NCBI GenBank assembly: GCA_947179485.1
Contig: OX359247.1
Coordinates: forward strand, 41,702,801-41,766,800
Direction: 5' to 3'
DNA from: Allacma fusca
Taxonomy: Eukaryota > Arthropoda > Collembola > Symphypleona > Sminthuridae
Length of the DNA: 64,000 nt
Positions 33,392-45,298 of this stretch are shown piece after piece (within the stretch, counting starts at the first letter, position 1; every line of letters starts with the position of its first letter). Under the pieces are notes generated by a model. The model ran no database searches, was not told the DNA's origin, and saw only the letters and a list, made by a program, of their open reading frames with translations. Both the position numbers and the translations under genes were made by a program.

Positions 33392-35270
33392 AAGCCCATG
33401 CTGAAATCCATGCTGAAGTTATTTATTGTGTGAGTGAGGAAATGACATGAAAGTTGAGGGAATTTTATAGCAAATATTGGAAGAGCAGTAAATGTAAATA
33501 AGAGCTGTATTTTTACAAACATGAGGAAAAAGGTAGTGAAGGAAGCTCTTTACTTTCACAATTATTACAAATTAAGGAGCACAAGGGGTGACTACCAGTG
33601 TCAACTCATTGTCAGTCTCTTTGAGAGATGAAAGGATCTCGGAGGAACAAAAGGAATAACCTAGACACCGTTGAAGATTTTAGAGAATTTTCTTGAAAGT
33701 GTCAACACACGGAGAGTGTCACCCATGAGCCATTGACTCTATGTTGACTTGACTTCATTAATTATTTGCTAACTACCGAATAATATCACACGTACTTAAA
33801 ATAAATGTAAATTATAAAATGGTTGTAAGGGCCCAGGCCAAGAAATCGACCGAATAAATATATTATTATTATCATTTAATTATTTGCTAAAGCTAATGCC
33901 TTTCAGCTTGGTCCATCTCAAAGACTCCATGTGGGACCTTGAGCATTCCTATCATCTGCGTGGAAAAGGGCTGAGAGTGTCTAGACAACTATTACTACAT
34001 TCATATGCGCTGACGTAAATTGTCAAGCTAATTGTTCATGAGTGACGACGTGTGGGAGTAAGTCATCAGGGCATAAACTGGGGATAATGCAATGAATGTA
34101 TAAATGCTGATGATGAGTTCCATGAGCGTTTTAACCTCGAAGCAATATTCTGCGAAATTAGTAATTATTATTTTACCCAATGGGCCGTTCCATGAAATAT
34201 AAACAATTACAAATGAGAGCGGGAAGTGCTGGGACTATGGAAGGGAAATTTCGGAATTTATTCCAAACTTGACAGGCAAATGCAACAAGACTAATGTAAT
34301 CAAGTTGCTGACAGGGATAGAACACAAACATGGTCTGAATTATGCTTGTCGTGATGTTTTTGTATTCTTCCATTACAGATAGTACTCAAATGTTAAAACA
34401 AATACGGGTTTAGAATTGAGCAGACTACAGGAATAATATTGTAGATGGATCCGATTATCACATGAGTGCTAGTTTATTGCAGTTAAGTTTCAGGGCACAG
34501 AGTACCATCGGAGTATATTCCACCTAACTTATAATTAATTGTAAGAGCCCCTGTCCCTACCGTAGTATTTCGTGATGTTTGCAAGCGATACGTGTGCTCC
34601 TTTAGGTAATAAAAAAAATTGAATGACTGGGCCTTCCATCTAACGTCAAAACATATTAACCAAAACGAGCTTATTTTCTACAAGTGCACTTCACTATCCT
34701 TCCGTTCCTTTTGATTGTGGCTTGTGGCCTTAAGCAACGCAGTATGCATCATTTTAATGAATAGAACGTCGAAAAAGAATTAAATTATTAAAACAAGAAA
34801 TCCTTGCGTGAATCCCTTACTTACTTGGATTGTACAATGTGCTTCATAATCTTTCACTCCTCCCCCACTAACCCATTTAACGGACAATAACGCAAAATAT
34901 AAGATTTTCCAATTTTCAAGCTAAATGTTTTCCCGATGTTTCAAAATCAGGTAAATAGGTCAGAATTGCGGTCACAAACGTGCAGTCAATTATTTGAGAA
35001 TTTTAGACACTAGCATAAAGCCCTGTGGTCCGCAGAGGCAGTTACTTGGAGGGGAGGGGGTATTCGAGTTTACATAATTAGCTAGCTCCCTAACTAAGCC
35101 TTGTCTAGGAAGTTCTTTGCTTAAGTACTATTACTTACAACGCGATCGTAAGAGTAACTGTACTATGAGTCACTAGAAGAAGTCCGCATGTGAGATGTAA
35201 ACGACCGTTCCATTGGTCCATCATGTTCTTGGTTGCACCGTGTGCTGTACAGCGTGATTGGCTTGAAGTT
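33392..35270. other. Intergenic with two LINE-like 3' tails
   Basis: No gene. The stretch ending GGGCCCAGGCCAAGAAATCG...AATAAATATATTATTATTAT (33830-33880) looks like a LINE 3' end. A second possible tail is at 34540-34625 (GTAAGAGCCCCTGTCCC...GTAATAAAAAAAATTG). Both are inferred from composition and terminal AT/A-rich tracts only. Confidence 0.35.
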
Positions 35271-35274
35271 ATGC

Positions 35275-37130
35275 CGAGGATTGATTTGATTTATTAAGGA
35301 TTCTTCGCGGGCGGTGCCCCTATCATCCAGTTCATTACAGAGAGTTACATGTATGTATATAAAGACTAAAATAAAAATAGTTTTTAATTTTACTTAATTT
35401 TATATTTAGTAGACAAAAGAGAAATGCTTATAAAAACAATGAAAGGATAAGAGTATTACAAATCTGGAATATCTAACTCGTGATATAGTTGATTATGAAA
35501 ACAACAAATCCTGATACAATTAGAGACAAAGTTTGCAAAATTACAGATAACATCCGGAGATTGAGACTTTAAAAAATGAATAAACGTATCCTCATTACAA
35601 TGCATGATGCCGTACCTATTAAGTGTAGACCGTTGAGAGTTATATACAGGACAATTTTTTAACATATGTAAAATATCATCTGATTGGTTGAGTTTATACT
35701 GTTTACAACTTTCTGGAGCCGAGAATATGTATTTGTAGCCTCTGGCATACACCCTACCAGTACCGAGACGCAAATTTTAGTCAGTCTGGTGTCAGGCATG
35801 CATAGGATACGAAACCAGAATTTGAGGGCATGACAGAGAATTGTGGCGTATACTTTTGTTCTACCGGTTTCTATGCGGAGAATGTGCGACGGAGTGGAGA
35901 TAGGAAGCCATAGACAACTTTTTAAGAAACGATTTTGTGGTATTTCCACTTCTTTTGGAAAGTCAAGTGCCCAGATTGGAGCAGCATAAAGCATAGTGGG
36001 TAGTATTATTGTGTCAAGAAGTTTCGTACGAGTTAGCAATGAATTAGATTTTGATTTGGAGATAATTCTTAAAGTTGGGTTTATGCATGCAAGCGCTTTT
36101 TTCTTCATCACATTAGTTGCCGATCTAAACTTGCCTGAGGGAGTATAGGGAATGCCTAGGTAGGTATAATTGTTAGTAATTTCAATCAAGTTGCCCCGAT
36201 ATGTCCACTTCCAACTTGGGTGGAGGTTTCCTCCGTTCAGAAAACTATAATTTTAGTCTTGCTGAGGTTAAGAGTTAGACAATTCATGTCAAGATAGTCC
36301 GAAATAATGTCAATTTTTGTCTGTAGTTGTAGTTTAGTGTCGGCCAGAGTAACGTTATCATCCGCCACCAGTAAATGATGAATAAAATCAGTTCCCCCAA
36401 GCCCACCGGTATTACACCCTTGTCAGAAAGGAATTTGTCAAGATCACATATGTAAATAGCAAATAGTAAAGGACTCAGTATTTCCCCGTGCAAAACCCCC
36501 TCAGAAACGTCAAACGAGTTCGTGTGTTCATTACCCACCCGTATTTTAACAACTGCCTTGTCGTATAACTATTTAATTGTCCTAATAATTTTACCACTTA
36601 CCCCAAAACGACGTAACTTGCACCATATGATGTTATGGTTAAGAGAGTCAAATGCACGTGCAAGGTCAATAAATAAAGCAAAGAGTTTTGCCCCCTTGCG
36701 TTTTAATTTGCATTGCACTATAGCCATTAGACTGAATATTTGATCAAGACACCCACGATTTTTTCGAAAACCAGCCTGAGTCTCCGGGAGAATTTTGTTG
36801 TTTTCACACCACACACTGAGACGGTTATGTAGTACCTGCGTAAATAGCTTAGTAATTGTATTAATAAGGGCTATGCCCCGGTAGTTTTCAGGCAGCGCTT
36901 TGTCACCTTTTTTATGTAACATAAATAATTCTATTTCGGACCAGGCTGTAGGAGTGACCCCACTATTGAAAATAGTATTAAAAAGGTTTAAAAGTCTCTG
37001 GAAGAAGCCATCAGGGACTTTTTTCCAAAAATGCCGAGGAGTTTTAAAGCTTAGCTTAGACAGCTTACTTCGCCTTTTAGTTGGCTTATAAGGCGGTTCG
37101 GAGATATCACGCTGTTTCATTGGCTTTGAG
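35275..37130 (-). mobile_element. jockey/CR1-like LINE, 5'-truncated and decayed
   Basis: The minus strand encodes RT blocks. At 36569-37120: FWKKVPDGFFQRLLNLFN, LPENYRGIALINTITKLFTQ, PETQAGFRKNRGCLDQIF and FALFIDLARAFDSLNHNI. At 36284-36538: SFDVSEGVLHGEILSPLLFA, with the catalytic YADD region shifted out of frame near 36360. At 35659-36189: NNYTYLGIPYTPSGKF and the thumb. A C-terminal region with ESCKQ..., DDILHMLKNCPVYNSQR follows to 35456. The 3' end near 35275 has GGGCACCGCCCGCGAAGAAT followed by AATAAATCAAATC. Three or more frame breaks; no endonuclease half. Confidence 0.85.
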
Positions 37131-37177
37131 TTATACCGCGGAGTTTAAAAGATGTGAAAGAGGAGCCTTCACAAACA

Positions 37178-38965
37178 AATTGATGGGCACTGTCACGAGG
37201 CATGAGTTTTTCCCTCTCCCTCAATTTTTGAGGGATGAGAACGAGTTCCTATCATAAAAGAAGTGCTCTCATATATTAAGGGCGAGGCATAACAAAATGT
37301 TTGTACTAAAACGAGGGCGAGGGTGATTACTAAAAGCTAGTCCTCATGAAGTTCGAACAACAGTATTAAATCCCGCGGGATAATTTTTGCATTTCCTCTT
37401 TGCTGTGCCTTTTCGCCATACGTGAGTCTGAAGAATTAGATCTTAAAAATAAACTAAAGTTCGGAAGAATTAACTAAAGGTCTGAATAATTAAGTGTATG
37501 TTTGATGGTCTCAACTTGGTGATACTGAACTAAGGGACTGGATGGGATAACTATTTGAAAACAAATTACATGCATTTTTCAAGGGACAAATAATTGACTG
37601 GGCAACTTCTTGCCGATACGGGACAAATATTTCACTGGACAATTTTTCCAGGGATCAGGACAGGACAAGACCAGGTTTCACGTTATGGTTATGCACTTCT
37701 CACGCCATTGATGGATAATTAGTTATACCTTGCTCTCACCTCACGAGGTTAGCAGTTAAGTCTACTTGCACTCGCCGTCGTCAAAACCTTCACGATAAGC
37801 GACGTTCTACTCGCTCTGAGACTCGATGGGCGAGGGTGAGGGCATGTTGTTAAAAGTAGACCGTCACGGGGCCGTGAGATCTAGATTGCAATGCACTGGC
37901 AGTTATGCTGTACTTATGGACTCATGAGGCAGAGGTAGAGTCCTTATGATTTAGAGTAGGCCCTCACGAGTCTGAGTGCGAGTTCCAGCGTAAACTGACG
38001 TGAGGGCAAAGATGCTAGCCTATCCTACATGTAGGCCTACATGTAGGCCTATTTATAGGGTGCGAGCTCTTTGCAGAAAAAATTATAGGCAAAATAGGGT
38101 GCACTGATTTTCGCAGAAAAAATGCCTATAAAATAGGAACGCCTGCATACACGCGGTCATATAGGCATATATGTAGGCAGCACAAAAACGCGCTTGTATG
38201 AAGGCAAATATGTAGGATGTACATATATACATAACTATTTTCTCATTATGGAATAAGTTATCTCAATGCTAACCAAAACGATTCTTGAACGTTGGAATAT
38301 CAGGCTACTGTAGGGCAGGGGCATGTGAGATTTCCCATTCAAAATAATATCCAAACATAACTAAGTACATATACATATATTGTATTAGATTGCTCGATGC
38401 TTATATACTTACTGTTACGTGCAATACGACCAATCAATAGGAGTTTTCACATAATGCACGAGTAACATTAATTTTGAAGAAGTACTCACGATCAGTTTGT
38501 TTAAAAATATGATACATAAGAAAGTAACAAACAATTGTGAGTGTTTGCGGAATAATTGTTGCATATGAGGGATAGCCTATTTGTTTTTTAAACTAATCCT
38601 ATATGTCCATAAAAAATTTGCTAAAATAAAGACAGCAAAATGTAATTATGAATTTTAGTCAAAATAGAATTTAATTCTACAGTATAGGGTCCCATGTAGG
38701 AAGGGGCTAACACTTTCCGTTACCCTATATAGGCAGAAATGTAGGCAGTGGCAAATGCCTACTTGTAGGCAAGGATATAGGCCCAGCAATTGCACAAATA
38801 GGCGAGAAGGAAGGCCCCTCCTAAACTGAATGTATAGGTAGGATGTAGGATAGGCAAAATCAGTTTAGCATCTCTGCGTGAGGGTATGAATGAGACCGAG
38901 TGCGACAAGATTTAGTTACATACCTCGTGAGGTGAGGGCGAGGGCTTTAAAATTGCCCATCTATG
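37178..38965. mobile_element. hAT-type element with CTCACGAGG arrays
   Basis: Left end AATTGATGGGCAC and right end reverse complement CATAGATGGGCAA, flanked by CACAAACA (37170-37177 and 38966-38973). Inward arrays of GAGGGCGAGG, CTCACGAGG and GGTGAGGG run along both arms (37190-37340, 37730-38000, 38880-38950). The element at 38007-38876 is nested in one of these repeats. Non-coding. Left terminus has diverged from the CA start seen on the right. Confidence 0.75.
38007..38876. mobile_element. hAT-type element with TAGGC arrays, nested
   Basis: Ends CAAAGATGCTAGCC and reverse complement CAGAGATGCTAAA, flanked by CGTGAGGG (37999-38006 and 38877-38884). The duplication is itself a unit of the host element's array. 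Left and right arms carry TAGGCCTACATG and ATAGGCA variants. It is a sister copy of the element at 24806-32717 and shows that element's unfilled structure. Confidence 0.88.
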
Positions 38966-38973
38966 CACAAACA

Positions 38974-39760
38974 TACAATACAGGTCGGAAAATATAATTG
39001 AGGATAAGAAATTTTTGTTCCCTGCCAAATTTGTTTTTATATAGACACCCTTTCCTCTAATTTGTACGAAATTGTACGTGTTTTTCACGGAGCTTTCACA
39101 CCGGTCTCTACAGTACATTTCGAACTGAGGGCATGACCAGTAAAATCAGAGAGTAAGGCTGGGGAAATTCAGCTTCAAGAGCGGAATTGATATAGGTACG
39201 ACCAAGGAATAATACCTATATGTTATTGTAATTTTTTCATGAACTGTCTAACACTCCTAAAAATATTTTAGACAGGTTTGTTGTGATGTTCATGTGGATT
39301 CATTTGAGACTAATATCATCTAAAATTATGATAAATATAGACTTCCTCAAAATTACTCTTGAACCCTCCATCTTTCCCCACTCCTACCAAAACCATAAAC
39401 CAAAAATATGGAACTTGATTCCTGCAAAAGTCAGTTCGAACTTCAGGAAATGACTCAGAAAAGCTGTATTAGAAATTAATCCTTAAACTTTACATTCATT
39501 TTGATTTAACCATAATTAAAAATTGGCAAGCAAATATTAGTAGATTCATTGTGTGATTTGGATTTATTTTCTGCCAATAAAATGAATTATGCAAAATAAC
39601 TGAGAATATTCAACCATCTGAACACATAGCCTGAATTGTAAATGTAAATCTACAGTTATATGCAATTTGCATACTGTCCATGGGTTTATGTAAACCATTG
39701 CTACGATGGGACATGGGAGCCCTTATTGTCAGTGTATCTTCTGGTATGTCCTGAATTGGG
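38974..39760. other. 3' flank of the DUF4430 gene
   Basis: No gene seen. AATAAA on the minus strand (39568-39563) lies about 193 bases past the stop of the upstream gene and is its likely polyadenylation signal. Confidence 0.45.
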
Positions 39761-42204
39761 CTAATGCGTCGCATGGTTCCTCCAAAACAGATACACTTCT
39801 CCTGGTTTCACACGAATGAAATCGACCCCTGTATATAATTCAAAGGAAGTTTATCAATTCTAGAATAGTTTTTCCCCGGAATTTTCAAGGTCAAAGTCGT
39901 TGATGCATTCACACCATACTGTACAGTAGTAGAACAACATTTCGTTACAAGCTAATAAGAAGTAATTATATTTAAAAAATAATTGTCTCGCTATTGGGGA
40001 CTTATTTACTCGGCTCCTAAATCCATGAAATTAATACTGCTTTATATAATTAAATTTGACACCAATTAATTCTAGTAGTTTTCTCTGGTATGGGAAAACT
40101 AAAATGGTGTCTCAAGAGGTAAGCTCGCAACTCGCAAGTCAAATATTGCAAAAGGAAGTTCATTTGCTTAGCCAGCAAATTCTTGCATAATTATTCTTCC
40201 TTAAATTTTAAAGTACATTTTGTAGATTGGATTAAAATGCTGGCATATTGTTTTACCTTGGGGATGCATGTGAAAGCTGTTGGGGGGATGTTGAGTGTCA
40301 GGTTGTTGGCTAAGTTTATACAGCATCCAATGAAGATTCTTACTTAGGTCTTCCCGGACACCTCCAATGTTGGTAACATATTTCCCATATGGGTACTGAA
40401 TGTATCGGAATCTGAAAGAAGGTGTCGGAAAATTGCTTACGCGTAAATAATTATCATACCTGGGATATTTATTGTTGCTAAAATTTTAAAAAGTGTACTT
40501 GCATTTCCGACACAGTGAAGAATAATAATATAATAACACGGTCGGTAAAAAAACCGAAAACAACACTTTGTAAATGCAGTCGTCAGAGAAAGTCATATTG
40601 AAAAAACAGATTTAAGTAATAGAGTCACATATATCTTTGTAATGAATTCTATAACAACTAATTAGAAACACGTAAGCAAGTATTTAGGTTTACCTGAAGC
40701 CTCTCTGAGTCCTTGACGCCTTTTTCATAATCCTCCATAAACTTGTGTTAGGTTTGATACGAGTCACATATTTTAGGATGTCCATATTTGATGAGATAGG
40801 GTCGGGATCGAACCATACGTAGTAACTTATTTTTGACAAAGATTCCAAATCTAAACAAACAAAATAAATTGACAGGTCAGGTCAATAGATCTGTCTAAAA
40901 AATATTATACGCCGGTATTACGTAATGTCCTTCCAACGAGTAGATACGTATTTCATTTCGGTTCGTATGTGTGAAAAAAGGAGAAATTATCGTCAAAATG
41001 TCCCGGAATCTCCCTGCCTGATCTGTCTAATTGCAAGAAACTGTTCGGATGTAGTCCCGACACGTTAAACTGGAAAATGCATATTGTCCTCATTTTGCAG
41101 CAATGACAGCCTTTTCAAATATAAAAATTCTATGGATATCCTTACGATGTCGCTGTGCTAACAGATTGTGAGAAGTACGTAAGTATTTTCACAGCTCTCT
41201 AGAACTCCTAGAATACTTTTTGGTATAATATCTTAAAGTTTTTTAATGCTGTACTTCAGGTTTTATTCAAACGTACGGAGTTGTGCCCAATAATTTATTT
41301 AATGTATTCCATCCTGTTTAGAATGCTTCCTATTGGATTTACCATTTTGATACTGGTTGTCATATTCTGTCAAGCTCCCATTGGTTCCGATACTTTTATG
41401 AACCTGAAAATTGTAAGGACAATAATTTAGTGGTTTTCAATTCAAGTGTGAAAAAGTTTAAGACAAAAAATACTGTACATCGTTATAACCAAAGATCAAA
41501 GAATCCTACGTGTACTATATTATGCCGTACTTTTACAAATGATTATAAGTGCATACGTCTGTATAGAAGGAGCCTGTAGAAAAAGTTGATGCTAAAGAGC
41601 AAAGGCATAGAGCCAAAATTTTCATGTTGTAGCACTGGACGATGGACAGTGCAACTGAAGCCTGAAAGAGCAAACTCAATTGAAGTTATAATGATCAAGG
41701 AGCTTCGTTTATTACTTCGTTTAGGATTTCCCGAGATCAAGGATTGTATTGAGGAACTACTCTTCCTAAATAAGCAGAAATTTTAATATTTTTTATTGCT
41801 GTAAAACAGGGAAAAATCTCTTAGTAAGATATACATACATATATGACCTCGGTAAAACATACTTTTTATTTTCCCCATTCCAAGAGATAAAAAATTGATG
41901 AAATTGCACATCAGTAACAAGTAATAATAATTATTGATTATAAAAATACTATAAATAAAGTATATAGGTATGTATATTTGTACTGTATAATCCTTTGAAT
42001 TTGATTTCTTACGGATAAATCAATAGAGAAGGCTTATTTTAACTTAAATTGCCTTCTCTTGTGGCGAATTAAAATTATTAAGAAACGCAGGAAAAACAAC
42101 GACTATGCATATATTGTATCATTCATTGACGAGTAAGCAAATCTTTCTTACGTTTTCCTTAGAAATGGTATCAGCACTTGCCAGTCCGCGAACTTCGTCA
42201 GCAG
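39761..42204 (-). CDS. Secreted-type DUF4430 (transcobalamin-like) protein, 3' exons
   Basis: Five minus-strand exons join with consistent phases: 42204-42152, 41403-41343, 40850-40694, 40411-40257, 39828-39761 (stop TAG 39763-39761). All introns are GT-AG (donors GTAAGA, GTAAAT, GTAAAC, GTAAAA). The product includes ISYYVWFDPDP, NTSLWRIMKKASRTQRGFRF, YGKYVTNIGGVRED, LHWMLYKLSQQPD, then GVDFIRVKPGEVYLFWRN near the C terminus. This is the DUF4430 layout known from arthropod secreted proteins and the C-terminal domain of transcobalamin/intrinsic factor (family: ..vM..A......F.F....yG.YV..i.G......hWmLY.l....P...P......GVd.....G..YLFWy). In vertebrate relatives the fold helps bind cobalamin; ligand here is unknown. 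The 5' end is not within 42204; at least one more exon is needed, possibly those at 47629-48544. Confidence 0.7.
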
Positions 42205-42712
42205 CTATGAGTTTTACAGGGATTGAAGATTGAACGTACGTGTAGGGAAACGAAATACATTTAATTCAAATTTTGAAACTCCTTCGAATAAATGACAGGG
42301 ACTGGTTACTGTGTACCCCCCGTTGTAAAGACCCCGTCTAAACGGATTTTTTTTAAAGGAGTAAAATATTTGAACATGCTTTATACAAATTTAAGTGAGA
42401 CTGAATGATTTTGTGAGAAGCGTACACCATACCAAGATTTCGAGAAATCGCACTAGGGTATTCAAGTCTGCATTTTTCGTTAGGTTTAACAGGACGAGGA
42501 CTCATATCATGGACTATCTCAGATTAGACATACTACAAATAAAACAAACGTAAAAAGCTATCAGAGGGTATATCGTCCCTTAAGAGGCAAAAAATCAACG
42601 TGTATTTTCGTTTCGTATCAAAAATGATCTACATGCAGTTTCACTAGTCAATAAAATACATAAAAAAGCAAAAGGATCTAAATACAATTTGTAATGAACG
42701 CAATGTACAATA
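42205..42712. other. Intron or upstream of the DUF4430 gene, nothing further seen
   Basis: An open frame extends the 42152-42204 exon upstream to about 42255 before a stop. A pyrimidine-rich tract ending CATAG at 42209-42205 makes 42204 the better acceptor. No other exon was found here. Confidence 0.35.
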
Positions 42713-42898
42713 CAGTGAAATCTCTTTATAACGGCCACTTTATAACGGAATTCTCGTTATACCGGACAGATTTGTTCATCCCCACCAAAAGTAGTTGTAT
42801 AAGTATATAACGTCAGTTATGTTCATATAACGGAATAATATTTATATCGAACAAAAATCCAAGTTCCCTTGCGATTCCGTTATAAACAAATTTTACTG
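42713..42898. mobile_element. pogo/Tigger-like MITE (186 bp)
   Basis: Ends CAGTGAAATCTCTTTATAAC and reverse complement CAGTAAAATTTGTTTATAAC, flanked by TA on both sides (42711-42712, 42899-42900). CAGT...TATAACG termini with TA duplication are typical of pogo/Tigger elements in the Tc1/mariner superfamily. Non-autonomous. Confidence 0.85.
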
Positions 42899-43479
42899 TA
42901 TCTCTTTAAAACTGCACTGAAGTTTCATTTGAGTTCGAATTCGAAGTTCAAGTTACACTCGCGTTCAAACTGAGCTTTCAAGTTAAACTTAAGTCACACT
43001 TGAGTTACATGTCTGATCTAAGTTCATATTGGAATTTCGAGTTAAACTAAGTGGTTATTCTTTTGTATCTGGTATATAGGGATTTGACATTGGATTTTAT
43101 CTGGTATATATATTATATGGAGCTTCCATTGAGACGCACTAGGAGAAATACCTTGTACAAGTTGTGGAATTTGTAGTAGGTTTCTACCATGGTATCAATC
43201 CATTATACCAGTCATATAGATACTTGATAGTGTCACTATTTAATTCCATTTTCACTTTCCGAAAAGTTGAAACTGTTTCAACTTTTGGAAAAAGGAAATC
43301 TGAGTGATAACTGTCAAGTCAGTTTGAGCTACAAATTCGGACAGTTCGTGAAAATGCAGTGAAATGAAAGTAGTGTGAAACTCGAAGAAAAACATTTTCA
43401 CGAATGCGATTATAAACACGAGTCATTCATGAAAATGCAAGAATTATCGACCGAAGTGAAAAACGGCTGAACAAGGCAT

Positions 43480-45290
43480 CAGAGCTGTCCAAAATACATG
43501 GTATTTTAAATACGTATTTCAAATACATTTTTGTATTTTGTATTTTAGTGGCTAGATATGTATTTTGTATTTTGTCTTACTAAGCAATGTATTTTGTATT
43601 TTGTCTTACTAAGCAATGTATTTTGTATTTTGTCTTACTAAGCAATGTATTTTGTATTTTGTCTTACTAAGCAATGTATTTTGTATTTTGTCTTACTAAG
43701 CAATGTATTTTGTATTTTGTCTTACTAAGCAATGTATTTTGTATTTTGTCTTACTAAGCAATGTATTTTGTATTTTGTCTTACTAAGCAATGTATTTTGT
43801 ATTTTGTCTTACTAAGCAATGTATTTTGTATTTTGTCTTACTAAGCAATGTATTTTGTATTTTGTCTTACTAAGCAATGTATTTTGTATTTTGTCTTACT
43901 AAGCAATGTATTTTGTATTTTGTAGTTTGTATTTTGTCTTACGAAGCAATGTATTTTGTATTTTGTAGTTTGTACTATTTTGTCTTACGAAGCAATGTAT
44001 TTTGTATTTTGTAGTTTGTATTTTGTCTTACGAAGCAATGTATTTTGTATTTTGTCTTACGAAGCAATGTATTTTGTATTTTGTAGTTTGTATTTTGTCT
44101 TACGAAGCAATGTATTTTGTATTTTGTCTTACGAAGCAATGTATTTTGTATTTTGTAGTTTGTATTTTGTCTTACGAAGCAATGTATTTTGTAGTTTGTA
44201 TTTTGTTCGCTATATAAGCTACTTGTGTTTTTTGTTGGCGCACTTTCTTTGGGTTTGAAATTTCCGTTTATGCCAAAAACCAATCACATCAATGAAGTAA
44301 AACGAAATTCAATCGTTTTAACATAACGTAAGGCTAAGTTCAAGATTTTGCATTTTCTACGTTTCAAGTATGTATTTAGTATTTTGTAGTTTGTATTTTC
44401 TACGTTTTGAGTATGTATTTTATATTTTGTAGTTTGTATTTTCGTTTGCCTGAAGAATGTATTTTGTATTTTGTAGTTTGTATTTTCGACGTCTGAGGAA
44501 TTTATTTTGCATTTTGTAGTTTGTAGTTTCGACGTCTGAAGAATGTATTTTGTAGTTTGTATTTTCGACGCCTGAAGAATGTATTTTGTAGTTTGTATTT
44601 TCGACGCCTGAAGAATGTATTTTGTATTTTGTCTTACGAAGCAATGTATTTTGTATTTTGTAGTTTGTATTTTGTCTTACGAAGCAATGTATTTTGTATT
44701 TTGTAGTTTGTATTTTGTCTTACGAAGCAATGTATTTTGTAGTTTGTATTTTGTTCGCTATATAAGCTACTTGTGTTTTTTGTTGGCGCACTTTCTTTGG
44801 GTTTGAAATTTCCGTTTATGCCAAAAACCAATCACATCAATGAAGTAAAACGAAATTCAATCGTTTTAACATAACGTAAGGCTAAGTTCAAGATTTTGCA
44901 TTTTCTACGTTTCAAGTATGTATTTAGTATTTTGTAGTTTGTATTTTCTACGTTTTGAGTATGTATTTTATATTTTGTAGTTTGTATTTTCGTTTGCCTG
45001 AAGAATGTATTTTGTATTTTGTAGTTTGTATTTTCGACGTCTGAGGAATTTATTTTGCATTTTGTAGTTTGTAGTTTCGACGTCTGAAGAATGTATTTTG
45101 TAGTTTGTATTTTCGACGCCTGAAGAATGTATTTTGTAGTTTGTATTTTCGACGCCTGAAGAATGTATTTTGTAGTTTGTATTTTCGACGCCTGAAGAAT
45201 GTATTTTGTATTTTGTAGTTTGTATTTTCGACGCCTGAAGAATGTATTTTGTAATTTGTATTTGGGGAGTACGTATTTTGGACAGATCTG
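43480..45290. mobile_element. hAT-type MITE expanded by a TATTTTG minisatellite
   Basis: Left end CAGAGCTGTCCAAAATAC and right end reverse complement CAGATCTGTCCAAAATAC, flanked by CAAGGCAT (43472-43479 and 45291-45298). The interior has a 29-bp tandem array (43560-43925), then variant units with TACGAAG or GACGCCTGAAGAATG in place of TACTAAG. A block containing CGCTATATAAGCTACTTG and the unique middle is present twice, about 548 bases apart (44205-44640 and 44753-45190). Frames in the array are artefacts of the repeat. Confidence 0.9.
43560..43925. repeat. 29-bp minisatellite, about 12 copies
   Basis: Unit GTATTTTGTATTTTGTCTTA + CTAAGCAAT repeats with almost no variation for about 365 bases. 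Because the unit is 29 bases, each 60-base step shifts the motif by two. Near-perfect copies suggest recent expansion, unlike the degenerate arrays in the sister elements. Confidence 0.95.
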
Positions 45291-45298
45291 CAAGGCAT

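Noticed and set aside
43560..43925. CRISPR-like regular array
   Set aside because: Units are contiguous tandem copies without unique spacers, in a eukaryotic MITE.
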